This document shows positions 32,836 through 46,191 of a DNA stretch of 64,000 nt, one piece after another. This DNA comes from Tipula vernalis. Lineage: Eukaryota; Arthropoda; Insecta; Diptera; Tipulidae. The DNA lies in contig OY282558.1 of the NCBI GenBank assembly GCA_958295665.1, forward strand, positions 135,740,326 through 135,804,325, in the 5' to 3' direction. The notes under the pieces were generated by a model that saw only the letters and a program-made list of their open reading frames with translations, made no database searches and had not been told where the DNA came from. Positions within the stretch are counted from its first letter, which is position 1. Every line of letters begins with the position of its first letter. The position numbers were made by a program, and so were the translations under genes.

Positions 32836-33840
32836 AGCCGGACCTAGCCGGGGCACACTAAATGATGCTAAATGAGCCAAATTAAGAGGCCAGGTTGACG
32901 GTCCATTTAACAAAGCCCAGTCATAAAGGGACCCCTCCTGCGCATACGAATCTCTGAGTAGGTGGACCTTTCTTTCTCCGGTACTCGCGGGAATCAAAAC
33001 CTAAATCCGTTGAAAGCAGGACAACTGCACACGAAGTGAATGCAGTCATCATCATCTTCAAGACCAGTAAGAGTCGCGATCAAGACTCTAAACTGGTTCT
33101 TGCTAAGAGATAAAACAAACCTAGTGACTCTCAAGTGAGGTCCCCTAATAATAAGTTTGGCAATGCGGCAGCTACCAGTAGCAAGCAATTGCTGATTTAA
33201 TTCACTTATAGAGCAGTTTTTATCGCCTTCTTAACAAAGTTAAATGGTAAGAAAGCAACTGGTTCGGCACAGATAAATATAAACCCAGCCCCCCTCGTCA
33301 CTCTATTTCTTGAACAGAGAAGATGTATAAAGTATTTACAGTTCTTAACAAATTTTGACACAGTAAAGGGATTATCTAGCGAATTCAACACAAATGAGCT
33401 GTCTGTATAGAAAACAAAGTTTTTATTTGTAACAGCAAGATTCAATACCTCAATTACATAGAGCGTAAGAGCAATTGCTTCCGCAATTGACGCAGAAGAC
33501 TATCAACTCATGCAAGCTCTCAGCAAAATCGGCCCACGACTGAACCAAGAATATTCCAAATCCTTAAGCTTCTTAGCCTAAACGCAGCAGAATAAGGTGT
33601 GCTAAGAATGTAGCTGTGAAAAGAATAGAATTGATTCCATGGCTCTGGTAGACAATTACGTTTAATAATTAAATCCTTTAATTCAAACACTGGCCACCAA
33701 ACTAAGGAAGCATACCATAACATTGGTAGAACGAAACATTAATAAATGAAACGCAGCATCTTGAGAGTTAGACTTCAGCTTTCATTACAGGTTCGTCTGC
33801 ACTGCCAAAAGATTGCAGTCGATTTTTCGGAATATTCGGA
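32836..33840 (-). pseudogene. I/LOA-group retrotransposon relic, minus strand
   Basis: Minus-strand reading shows a thumb segment with LWYASLVWWPVF (33720-33680), an RNase H piece with FVFYTDSSFVLNSL (about 33420-33375), and the C-terminal zinc region EDDDDCIHFVCSCPAF (about 33055-33005). The 3' UTR phrase ATGGACCGTCA recurs near 32900. The copy is degraded and truncated. Its 5' side directly abuts the satellite array. Confidence 0.7.
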
Positions 33841-34012
33841 ATATTCGATTACGATGGTTGATACCTCTATCAATAGGTTTCGGGACCTGTAATTGCTGTG
33901 ACAATTTTCATTTTGATTGCTCGATTATTTCTAAACATTTCTTAGAAAATTCAATTTTATTGAAAATCAACTGTGCTATAGCCCACAAGTTTTTGGGCGG
34001 CAAAAATCTAAA

Positions 34013-37000
34013 ATGCTCCGATTACGATGGTTGATACCTCTATCAATAGGTTTCGGGACCTGTAATTGCTGTTACAATTTTCATTTTGATTGCTCGATTA
34101 TTTCTAAACATTTCTTAGAAAATTCAATTTTATTGAAAATCAACTGTGCTATAGCCCACAAGTTTTTGGGCGGCAAAAATCTAAAATGCTCCGATTACGA
34201 TGGTTGATACCTCTAACAATATGTTTCGGGACCTGTAATTGCTGTGACAATTTTCATTTTGATTGCTCGATTATTTCTAAACATTTCTTAGAAAATTCAA
34301 TTTTATTGAAAATCAACTGTGATATAGCCCACAAGTTTTTGGGCGGCAAAAATCTAAAATGCTCCGATTACGATGGTTGATACCTCTATCAATATGTTTC
34401 GGGACCTGTAATTGCTGTGACAATTTTCATTTTGATTGCTCGATTATTTCTAAACATTTCTTAGAAAATTCAATTTTATTGAAAATCAACTGTGCTATAG
34501 CCCACAAGTTTTTGGGCGGCAAAAATCTAAAATGCTCCGATTACGATGGTTGATACCTCTATCAATAGGTTTCGGGACCTGTAATTGCTGTGACAATTTT
34601 CATTTTGATTGGTCGATTATTTCTAAACATTTCTTAGAAAATTCAATTTTATTGAAAATCAACTGTGCTATAGCCCACAAGTTTTTGGGCGGCAAAAATC
34701 TAAAATGGTCCGATTACGATGGTTGATACCTCTATCAATAGTTTTCGGGACCTGTAATTGCTGTGACAATTTTCATTTTGATTGCTCGATTATTTCTAAA
34801 TATTTCTTAGAAAATTCAATTTTATTGAAAATCAACTGTGCTATAGCCCACAAGTTTTTGGGCGGCAAAAATCTAAAATGCTCCGATTACGATGGTTGAT
34901 ACCTCTATCAATAGGTTTCGGGACCTGTAATTGCTGTGACAATTTTCATTTTGATTGCTCGATTATTTTTAAACATTTCTTAGAAAATTCAATTTGATTG
35001 AAAATCAACTGTGCTATAGCCCACAAGTTTTTGGGCGGCAAAAATCTAAAATGCTCCGATTACGATGGTTGATACCTCTATCAATAGGTTTCGGGACCTG
35101 TAATTGCTGTGACAATTTTCATTTTGATTGCTCGATTATTTCTAAACATTTCTTAGAAAATTCAATTTTATTGAAAATCAACTGTGCTATAGCCCACAAG
35201 TTTTTGGGCGGCAAAAATCTAAAATGCTCCGATTACGATGGTTGATACCTCTATCAATAGGTTTCGGGACCTGTAATTGCTGTGACAATTTTCATTTTGA
35301 TTGCTTGATTATTTCTAAACATTTCTTAGAAAATTCAATTTTATTGAAAATCAACTGTGCTATAGCCCAAAAGTTTTTGGGCGGCAAAAATCTAAAATGC
35401 TCCGATTACGATGGTTGATACCTCTATCAATATGTTTCGGGACCTGTAATTGCTGTGACAATTTTCATTTTGATTGCTCGATTATTTCTAAACATTTCTT
35501 AGAAAATTCAATTTTATTGAAAATCAACTGTGCTATAGCCCAAAAGTTTTTGGGCGGCAAAAATCTAAAATGCTCCGATTACGATGGTTGATACCTCTAT
35601 CAATATGTTTCGGGACCTGTAATTGCTGTGACAATTTTCATTTTGATTGCTCGATTATTTCTAAACATTTCTTAGAAAATTCAATTTTATTGAAAATCAA
35701 CTGTGCTATAGCCCACAAGTTTTTGGGCGGCAAAAATCTAAAATGGTCCGATTACGATGGTTGATACCTCTATCAATAGGTTTCGGGACCTGTAATTGCT
35801 GTGACAATTTTCATTTTGATTGCTCGATTATTTCTAAACATTTCTTAGAAAATTCAATTTTATTGAAAATCAACTGTGCTATAGCCCACAAGTTTTTGGG
35901 CGGCAAAAATCTAAAATGCTCCGATTACAATGGTTGATACCTCTATCAATAGGTTTCGGGACCTGTAATTGCTGTGACAATTTTCATTTTGATTGCTCGA
36001 TTATTTCTAAACATTTCTTAGAAAATTCAATTTTATTGAAAATCAACTGTGCTATAGCCCACAAGTTTTTGGGCGGCAAAAATCTAAAATGCTCCGATTA
36101 CGATGGTTGATACCTCTATCAATAGGTTTCGGGACCTGTAATTGCTGTGACAATTTTCATTTTGATTGGTCGATTATTTCTAAACATTTCTTAGAAAATT
36201 CAATTTTATTGAAAATCAACTGTGATATAGCCCACAAGTTTTTGGGCGGCAAAAATCTAAAATGCTCCGATTACGATAGTTGATACCTCTATCAATAGGT
36301 TTCGGGACCTGTAATTGCTGTGACAATTTTCATTTTGATTGCTCGATTATTACTTAACATTTCTTAGAAAATTCAATTTTATTGAAAATCATCTGTGCTA
36401 TAGCCCACAAGTTTTTGGGCGGCAAAAATCTAAAATGCTCCGATTACGATGGTTGATACCTCTATCAATAGGTTTCGGGACCTGTAATTGCTGTGACAAT
36501 TTTCATTTTGATTGCTCGATTATTTCTAAACATTTCTTAGAAAATTCAATTTTATTGAAAATCAACTGTGCTATAGCCCACAAGTTATTGGGCGGCAAAA
36601 ATCTAAAATGCTCCGATTACGATAGTTGATACCTCTATCAATAGGTTTCGGGACCTGTAATTGCTGTGACAATTTTCATTTTGATTGCTCGATTATTTCT
36701 AAACATTTCTTAGAAAATTCAATTTTATTGAAAATCAACTGTGCTATAGCCCACAAGTTTTTGGGCGGCAAAAATCTAAAATGCTCCGATTACGATGGTT
36801 GATACCTCTATCAATAGGTTTCGGGACCTGTAATTGCTGTGACAATTTTCATTTTGATTGCTCGATTATTTCTAAACATTTCTTAGAAAATTCAATTTTA
36901 TTGAAAATCAACTGTGCTATAGCCCACAAGTTTTTGGGCGGCAAAAATCTAAAATGCTCCGATTATGATGGTTGATACCTCTATCAATAGGTTTCGGGAC

Positions 37001-40000
37001 CTGTAATTGCTGTGACAATTTTCATTTTGATTGCTCGATTATTTCTAAACATTTCTTAGAAAATTCAATTTTATTGAAAATCAACTGTGCTATAGCCCAC
37101 AAGTTATTGGGCGGCAAAAATCTAAAATGCTCCGATTACGATAGTTGATACCTCTATCAATAGGTTTCGGGACCTGTAATTGCTGTGACAATTTTCATTT
37201 TGATTGCTCGATTATTTCTAAACATTTCTTAGAAAATTCAATTTTATTGAAAATCAACTGTGCTATAGCCCACAAGTTATTGGGCGGCAAAAATCTAAAA
37301 TGCTCCGATTACGATAGTTGATACCTCTATCAATAGGTTTCGGGACCTGTAATTGCTGTGACAATTTTCATTTTGATTGCTCGATTATTTCTAAACATTT
37401 CTTAGAAAATTCAATTTTATTGAAAATCAACTGTGCTATAGCCCACAAGTTTTTGGGCGGCAAAAATCTAAAATGGTCCGATTACGATGGTTGATACCTC
37501 TATCAATAGGTTTCGGGACCTGTAATTGCTGTGACAATTTTCATTTTGATTGCTTGATTATTTCTAAACATTTCTTAGAAAATTCAATTTTATTGAAAAT
37601 CAACTGTGCTATAGCCCACAAGTTTTTGGGCGGCAAAAATCTAAAATGCTCCGATTACGATGGTTGATACCTCTATCAATAGGTTTCGGGACCTGTAATT
37701 GCTGTGACAATTTTCATTTTGATTGCTCGATTATTTCTAAACATTTCTTAGAAAATTCAATTTTATTGAAAATCAACTGTGTTATAGCCCACAAGTTTTT
37801 GGGCGGCAAAAATCTAAAATGCTCCGATTACGATGGTTGATACCTCTATCAATAGGTTTCGGGACCTGTAATTGCTGTGACAATTTTCATTTTGATTGGT
37901 CGATTATTTCTAAACATTTCTTAGAAAATTCAATTTTATTGAAAATCAACTGTGATATAGCCCACAAGTTTTTGGGCGGCAAAAATCTAAAATGCTCCGA
38001 TTACGATGGTTGATACCTCTATCAATAGGTTTCGGGACCTGTAATTGCTGTGACAATTTTCATTTTGATTGCTCGATTATTTCTAAACATTTCTTAGAAA
38101 ATTCAATTTTATTGAAAATCATCTGTGCTATAGCCCACAAGTTTTTGGGCGGCAAAAATCTAAAATGCTCCGATTACGATGGTTGATACCTCTATCAATA
38201 GGTTTCGGGACCTGTAATTGCTGTTACAATTTTCATTTTGATTGCTCGATTATTTCTAAACATTTCTTAGAAAATTCAATTTTATTGAAAATCAACTGTG
38301 CTATAGCCCACAAGTTTTTGGGCGGCAAAAATCTAAAATGCTCCGATTACGATGGTTGATACCTCTAACAATATGTTTCGGGACCTGTAATTGCTGTGAC
38401 AATTTTCATTTTGATTGCTCGATTATTTCTAAACATTTCTTAGAAAATTCAATTTTATTGAAAATCAACTGTGATATAGCCCACAAGTTTTTGGGCGGCA
38501 AAAATCTAAAATGCTCCGATTACGATGGTTGATACCTCTATCAATATGTTTCGGGACCTGTAATTGCTGTGACAATTTTCATTTTGATTGCTCGATTATT
38601 TCTAAACATTTCTTAGAAAATTCAATTTTATTGAAAATCAACTGTGCTATAGCCCACAAGTTTTTGGGCGGCAAAAATCTAAAATGCTCCGATTACGATG
38701 GTTGATACCTCTATCAATAGGTTTCGGGACCTGTAATTGCTGTGACAATTTTCATTTTGATTGGTCGATTATTTCTAAACATTTCTTAGAAAATTCAATT
38801 TTATTGAAAATCAACTGTGCTATAGCCCACAAGTTTTTGGGCGGCAAAAATCTAAAATGGTCCGATTACGATGGTTGATACCTCTATCAATAGTTTTCGG
38901 GACCTGTAATTGCTGTGACAATTTTCATTTTGATTGCTCGATTATTTCTAAATATTTCTTAGAAAATTCAATTTTATTGAAAATCAACTGTGCTATAGCC
39001 CACAAGTTTTTGGGCGGCAAAAATCTAAAATGCTCCGATTACGATGGTTGATACCTCTATCAATAGGTTTCGGGACCTGTAATTGCTGTGACAATTTTCA
39101 TTTTGATTGCTCGATTATTTTTAAACATTTCTTAGAAAATTCAATTTGATTGAAAATCAACTGTGCTATAGCCCACAAGTTTTTGGGCGGCAAAAATCTA
39201 AAATGCTCCGATTACGATGGTTGATACCTCTATCAATAGGTTTCGGGACCTGTAATTGCTGTGACAATTTTCATTTTGATTGCTCGATTATTTCTAAACA
39301 TTTCTTAGAAAATTCAATTTTATTGAAAATCAACTGTGCTATAGCCCACAAGTTTTTGGGCGGCAAAAATCTAAAATGCTCCGATTACGATGGTTGATAC
39401 CTCTATCAATAGGTTTCGGGACCTGTAATTGCTGTGACAATTTTCATTTTGATTGCTTGATTATTTCTAAACATTTCTTAGAAAATTCAATTTTATTGAA
39501 AATCAACTGTGCTATAGCCCACAAGTTATTGGGCGGCAAAAATCTAAAATGCTCCGATTACGATAGTTGATACCTCTATCAATAGGTTTCGGGACCTGTA
39601 ATTGCTGTGACAATTTTCATTTTGATTGCTCGATTATTTCTAAACATTTCTTAGAAAATTCAATTTTATTGAAAATCAACTGTGCTATAGCCCACAAGTT
39701 TTTGGGCGGCAAAAATCTAAAATGCTCCGATTACGATGGTTGATACCTCTATCAATAGGTTTCGGGACCTGTAATTGCTGTGACAATTTTCATTTTGATT
39801 GCTCGATTATTTCTAAACATTTCTTAGAAAATTCAATTTTATTGAAAATCAACTGTGCTATAGCCCAAAAGTTTTTGGGCGGCAAAAATCTAAAATGCTC
39901 CGATTACGATGGTTGATACCTCTATCAATATGTTTCGGGACCTGTAATTGCTGTGACAATTTTCATTTTGATTGCTCGATTATTTCTAAACATTTCTTAG

Positions 40001-40262
40001 AAAATTCAATTTTATTGAAAATCAACTGTGCTATAGCCCAAAAGTTTTTGGGCGGCAAAAATCTAAAATGCTCCGATTACGATGGTTGATACCTCTATCA
40101 ATATGTTTCGGGACCTGTAATTGCTGTGACAATTTTCATTTTGATTGCTCGATTATTTCTAAACATTTCTTAGAAAATTCAATTTTATTGAAAATCAACT
40201 GTGCTATAGCCCACAAGTTTTTGGGCGGCAAAAATCTAAAATGGTCCGATTACGATGGTTGA
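34013..40262 (+). repeat. Higher-order duplication of a 24-monomer segment
   Basis: Monomers at 34013-35396 carry the same ordered private variants as those at 38165-39548, an offset of 4152 (24 monomers). Those at 35397 and 35570 match 39895 and 40068, an offset of 4498 (26 monomers), so two monomers were gained or lost near 39.5-39.9 kb. Confidence 0.85.
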
Positions 40263-43200
40263 TACCTCTATCAATAGGTTTCGGGACCTGTAATTGCTGT
40301 GACAATTTTCATTTTGATTGCTCGATTATTTCTAAACATTTATTAGAAAATTCAATTTTATTGAAAATCAACTGTGTTATAGCCCACAACTTTTTGGGCG
40401 GCAAAAATCTAAAATGGTCCGATTACGATGGTTAATACCTCTATCAATAGGTTTCGGGACCTGTAATTACTGTGACAATTTTCATTTTGATTGCTCGATT
40501 ATTTCTAAACATTTCTTAGAAAATTCAATTTTATTGAAAATCAACTGTGCTATAGCCCAAAAGTTTTTGGGCGGCAAAAATCTAAAATGCTCCGATTACG
40601 ATGGTTGATACCTCTATCAATAGGTTTCGGGACCTGTAATTACTGTGACAATTTTCATTTTGATTGCTCGATTATTTCTAAACATTTCTTAGAAAATTCA
40701 ATTTTATTGAAAATCAACTGTGCTATAGCCCAAAAGTTTTTGGGCGGCAAAAATCTAAAATGCTCCGATTACGATGGTTGATACCTCTATCAATATGTTT
40801 CGGGACCTGTAATTGCTGTGACAATTTTCATTTTGATTGCTCGATTATTTCTAAACATTTCTTAGAAAATTCAATTTTATTGAAAATCAACTGTGCTATA
40901 GCCCACAAGTTTTTGGGCGGCAAAAATCTAAAATGCTCCGATTACGATGGTTGATACCTCTATCAATAGGTTTCGGGACCTGTAATTGCTGTGACAATTT
41001 TCATTTTGATTGCTCGATTATTTCTAAACATTTCTTAGAAAATTCAATTTTATTGAAAATCAACTGTGATATAGCCCACAAGTTTTTGGGCGGCAAAAAT
41101 CTAAAATGCTCCGATTACGATGGTTGATACCTCTATCAATAAGTTTCGGGACCTGTAATTACTGTGACAATTTTCATTTTGATTGCTTGATTATTTCTAA
41201 ACATTTCTTAGAAAATTCAATTTTATTGAAAATCAACTGTGCTATAGCCCACAAGTTTTTGGGCGGCAGAAATCTAAAATGCTCCGATTACGATGGTTGA
41301 TACCTCTATCAATATGTTTCGGTACCTGTAATTGCTGTGACAATTTTCATTTTGATTGCTCGATTATTTCTAAACATTTCTTAGAAAATTCAATTTTATT
41401 GAAAATCAACTGTGCTATAGCCCACAAGTTTTTGGGCGGCAAAAATCTAAAATGGTCCGATTACGACGGTTGATACCTCTATCAATAGGTTTCGGGACCT
41501 GTAATTGCTGTGACAATTTTCATTTTGATTGCTCGATTATTTCTATATATTTCTTAGAAAATTCAATTTTATTGAAAATCAACTGTGCTATAGCCCACAA
41601 GTTTTTGGGCGGCAAAAAAATCTAAAATGGTCCGATTACGATGGTTGGTACCTCTATCAATAGGTTTCGGGACCTGTAATTGCTGTGACAATTTTCATTT
41701 TGATTGCTCGATTATTTCTAAACATTTCTTAGAAAATTCAATTTTATTGAACATCAACTGTGCTATAGCCCACAAGTTTTTGGGCGGCAAAAATCTAAAA
41801 TGCTCCGATTACGATGGTTGATACCTCTATCAATAGGTTTCGGGACCTGTAATTGCTGTGACAATTTTCATTTTGATTGCTCGATTATTTCTAAACATTT
41901 CTTAGAAAATTCAATTTTATTGAAAATCAACTGTGCTATAGCCCACAAGTTTTTGGGCGGCAAAAATCTAAAATGCTCCGATTACGATGGTTGATACCTC
42001 TATCAATAGGTTTCGGAACCTGTAGCTGCTGCGACAATTTTCATTTTGATTGCTCGATTATTTCTAAACATTTCTTAGAAAATTCAATTTTATTGAAAAT
42101 CAACTGTGCTATAGCCCACCAGTTTTTGGGCGGCAAAAATCTAAAATGCTCCGATTACGATGGTTGATACCTCTAACAATAGGTTTCGGGACCTGTAATT
42201 GATGTGACAATTTTCATTTTGATTGCTCGATTATTTCTAAACATTTCTTAGAAAATTCAATTTTATTGAAAATCAACTGTGCTATAGACCACAAGTTTTT
42301 GGGCGGCAAAAATCTAAAATGCTCCGATTACGATGGTTGATACATCTATCAATAGGTTTCGGGACCTGTAATTGCTGTGACAATTTTCATTTTGATTGCT
42401 CGATTATTTCTAAATATTTCTTAGAAAATTCAATTTTATTGAAAATCAACTGTGCTATAGCCCACAAGTTTTTGGGCGGCAAAAATCTAAAATGCTCCGA
42501 TTACGATGGTTGATACCTCTATCAATAGGTTTCGGGACCTGTAATTGCTGTGACAATTTTCATTTTGATTGCTCGATTATTTCTAAATATTTCTTAGAAA
42601 ATTCAATTTTATTGAAAATCAACTGTGTTATAGCCCACAAGTTTTTGGGCGGCAAAAATCTAAAATGCTCCGATTACGATGGTTGATACATCTATCAATA
42701 GGTTTCGGGACCTGTAATTGCTGTGACAATTTTCATTTTGATTGCTCGATTATTTTTAAACATTTCTTAGAAAATTCAATTTGATTGAAAATCAACTGTG
42801 CTATAGCCCACAAGTTTTTGGGCGGCAAAAATCTAAAATGCTCCGATTACGATGGTTGATACCTCTATCAATAGGTTTCGGGACCTGTAATTGATGTGAC
42901 AATTTTCATTTTGATTGATCGATTATTTCTAAACATTTCTTAGAAAATTCAATTTTATTGAAAATCAACTGTGCTATAGCCCACAAGTTTTTGGGCGGCA
43001 AAAATCTAAAATGCTCCGATTACGATGGTTGATACCTCTATCAATAGGTTTCGGGACCTGTAATTGCTGTGACAATTTTCATTTTGATTGCTCGATTATT
43101 TCTAAACATTTCTTAGAAAATTCAATTTTATTGAACATCAACTGTGCTATAGCCCACAAGTTTTTGGGCGGCAAAAATCTAAAATGCTCCGATTACGATG

Positions 43201-43900
43201 GTTGATACCTCTATCAATAGGTTTCGGGACCTGTAATTGCTGTGACAATTTTCATTTTGATTGCTCGATTATTTCTAAACATTTCTTAGAAAATTCAATT
43301 TTATTGAAAATCAACTGTGCTATAGCCCACAAGTTTTTGGGCGGCAAAAATTTAAAATGGTCCGATTACGACGGTTGATACCTCTATCAATAGGTTTCGG
43401 GACCTGTAATTGCTGTGACAATTTTCATTTTGATTGCTAGATTATTTCTAAACATTTCTTAGAAAATTCAATTTTATTGAACATCAACTGTGTTATAGCC
43501 CACAAGTTTTTGGGCGGCAAAAATCTAAAATGCTCCGATTACGATGGTTGATACCTCTATCAATAGGTTTCGGGACCTGTAATTGCTGTGACAATTTTCA
43601 TTTTGATTGCTCGATTATTTCTAAACATTTCTTAGAAAATTCAATTTTATTGAACATCAACTGTGCTATAGCCCACAAGTTTTTGGGCGGCAAAAATCTA
43701 AAATGCTCCGATTACGATGGTTGATACCTCTATCAATAGGTTTCGGGACCTGTAATTGCTGTGACAATTTTCATTTTGATTGCTCGATTATTTCTAAACA
43801 TTTCTTAGAAAATTCAATTTTATTGAAAATCAACTGTGCTATAGCCCAAAAGTTTTTGGGCGGCAAAAATCTAAAATGCTCCGATTACGATGGTTGATAC

Positions 43901-44380
43901 CTCTAACAATAGGTTTCGGGACCTGTAATTGATGTGACAATTTTCATTTTGATTGCTCGATTATTTCTAAACATTTCTTAGAAAATTCAATTTTATTGAA
44001 AATCAACTGTGCTATAGCCCACAAGTTTTTGGGCGGCAAAAATCTAAAATGGTCCGATTACGACGGTTGATACCTCTATCAATAGGTTTCGGGACCTGTA
44101 ATTGCTGTGACAATTTTCATTTTGATTGCTCGATTATTTCCTCTAACAATAGGTTTCGGGACCTGTAATTGATGTGACAATTTTCATTTTGATTGCTCGA
44201 TTATTTCTAAACATTTCTTAGAAAATTCAATTTTATTGAAAATCAACTGTGCTATAGCCCACAAGTTTTTGGGCGGCAAAAATCTAAAATGGTCCGATTA
44301 CGACGGTTGATACCTCTATCAATAGGTTTCGGGACCTGTAATTGCTGTGACAATTTTCATTTTGATTGCTCGATTATTTC
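43901..44380 (+). repeat. 240-bp out-of-register tandem duplication
   Basis: 43901-44140 is repeated directly as 44141-44380. The unit is one monomer plus 67 bp, so the phase of all following monomers is shifted by 67. The join sits inside the sequence GATTATTTC/CTCTAACA. Confidence 0.9.
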
Positions 44381-46191
44381 TAAATATTTCTTAGAAAATT
44401 CAATTTTATTGAAAATCAACTGTGCTATAGCCCACAAGTTTTTGGGCGGCAAAAATCTAAAATGCTCCGATTACGATGGTTGATACCTCTATCAATAGGT
44501 TTCGGGACCTGTAATTGCTGTGACAATTTTCATTTTGATTGCTCGATTATTTCTAAACATTTCTTAGAAAATTCAATTTTATTGAAAATCAACTGTGCTA
44601 TAGCTCACAAGTTTTTGGGCGGCAAAAATCTAAAATTCTCCGATTACGATGGTTGATACCTCTATCAATATGTTTCGGGACCTGTAATTGCTGTGACAAT
44701 TTTCATTTTGATTGCTCGATTATTTCTAAACATTTCTTAGAAAATTCAATTTTATTGAAAATCAACTGTGCTATAGCCCACAAGTTTTTGGGCGGCAAAA
44801 ATCTAAAATGCTCCGATTACGATGGTTGATACCTCTATCAATAGGTTTCGGAACCTGTAGCTGCTGCAACAATTTTCATTTTGATTGCTCGATTATTTCT
44901 AAACATTTCTTAGAAAATTCAATTTTATTGAAAATCAACTGTGCTATAGCCCACCAGTTTTTGGGCGGCAAAAATCTAAAATGCTCCGATTACGATGGTT
45001 GATACCTCTAACAATAGGTTTCGGGACCTGTAATTGATGTGACAATTTTCATTTTGATTGCTCGATTATTTCTAAACATTTCTTAGAAAATTCAATTTTA
45101 TTGAAAATCAACTGTGCTATAGACCACAAGTTTTTGGGCGGCAAAAATCTAAAATGCTCCGATTACGATGGTTGATACATCTATCAATAGGTTTCGGGAC
45201 CTGTAATTGCTGTGACAATTTTCATTTTGATTGCTCGATTATTTCTAAATATTTCTTAGAAAATTCAATTTTATTGAAAATCAACTGTGCTATAGCCCAC
45301 AAGTTTTTGGGCGGCAAAAATCTAAAATGCTCCGATTACGATGGTTGATACCTCTATCAATAGGTTTCGGGACCTGTAATTGCTGTGACAATTTTCATTT
45401 TGATTGCTCGATTATTTCTAAACATTTCTTAGAAAATTCAATTTTATTGAACATCAACTGTGCTATAGCCCACAAGTTTTTGGGCGGCAAAAATCTAAAA
45501 TGCTCCGATTACGATGGTTGATACCTCTATCAATAGGTTTCGGGACCTGTAATTGCTGTGACAATTTTCATTTTGATTGCTCGATTATTTCTAAACATTT
45601 CTTAGAAAATTCAATTTTATTGAAAATCAACTGTGCTATAGCCCAAAAGTTTTTGGGCGGCAAAAATCTAAAATGCTCCGATTACGATGGTTGATACCTC
45701 TAACAATAGGTTTCGGGACCTGTAATTGATGTGACAATTTTCATTTTGATTGCTCGATTATTTCTAAACATTTCTTAGAAAATTCAATTTTATTGAAAAT
45801 CAACTGTGCTATAGCCCACAAGTTTTTGGGCGGCAAAAATCTAAAATGGTCCGATTACGACGGTTGATACCTCTATCAATAGGTTTCGGGACCTGTAATT
45901 GCTGTGACAATTTTCATTTTGATTGCTCGATTATTTCTAAATATTTCTTAGAAAATTCAATTTTATTGAAAATCAACTGTGCTATAGCCCACAAGTTTTT
46001 GGGCGGCAAAAATCTAAAATGCTCCGATTACGATGGTTGATACCTCTATCAATAGGTTTCGGGACCTGTAATTGCTGTGACAATTTTCATTTTGATTGCT
46101 CGATTATTTCTAAACATTTCTTAGAAAATTCAATTTTATTGAAAATCAACTGTGCTATAGCTCACAAGTTTTTGGGCGGCAAAAATCTAAA

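Noticed and set aside
33880..33890. CENP-B box in the satellite (TTTCGGGA)
   Set aside because: Only the last bases resemble the box; the spaced A and the TTCG half are missing.
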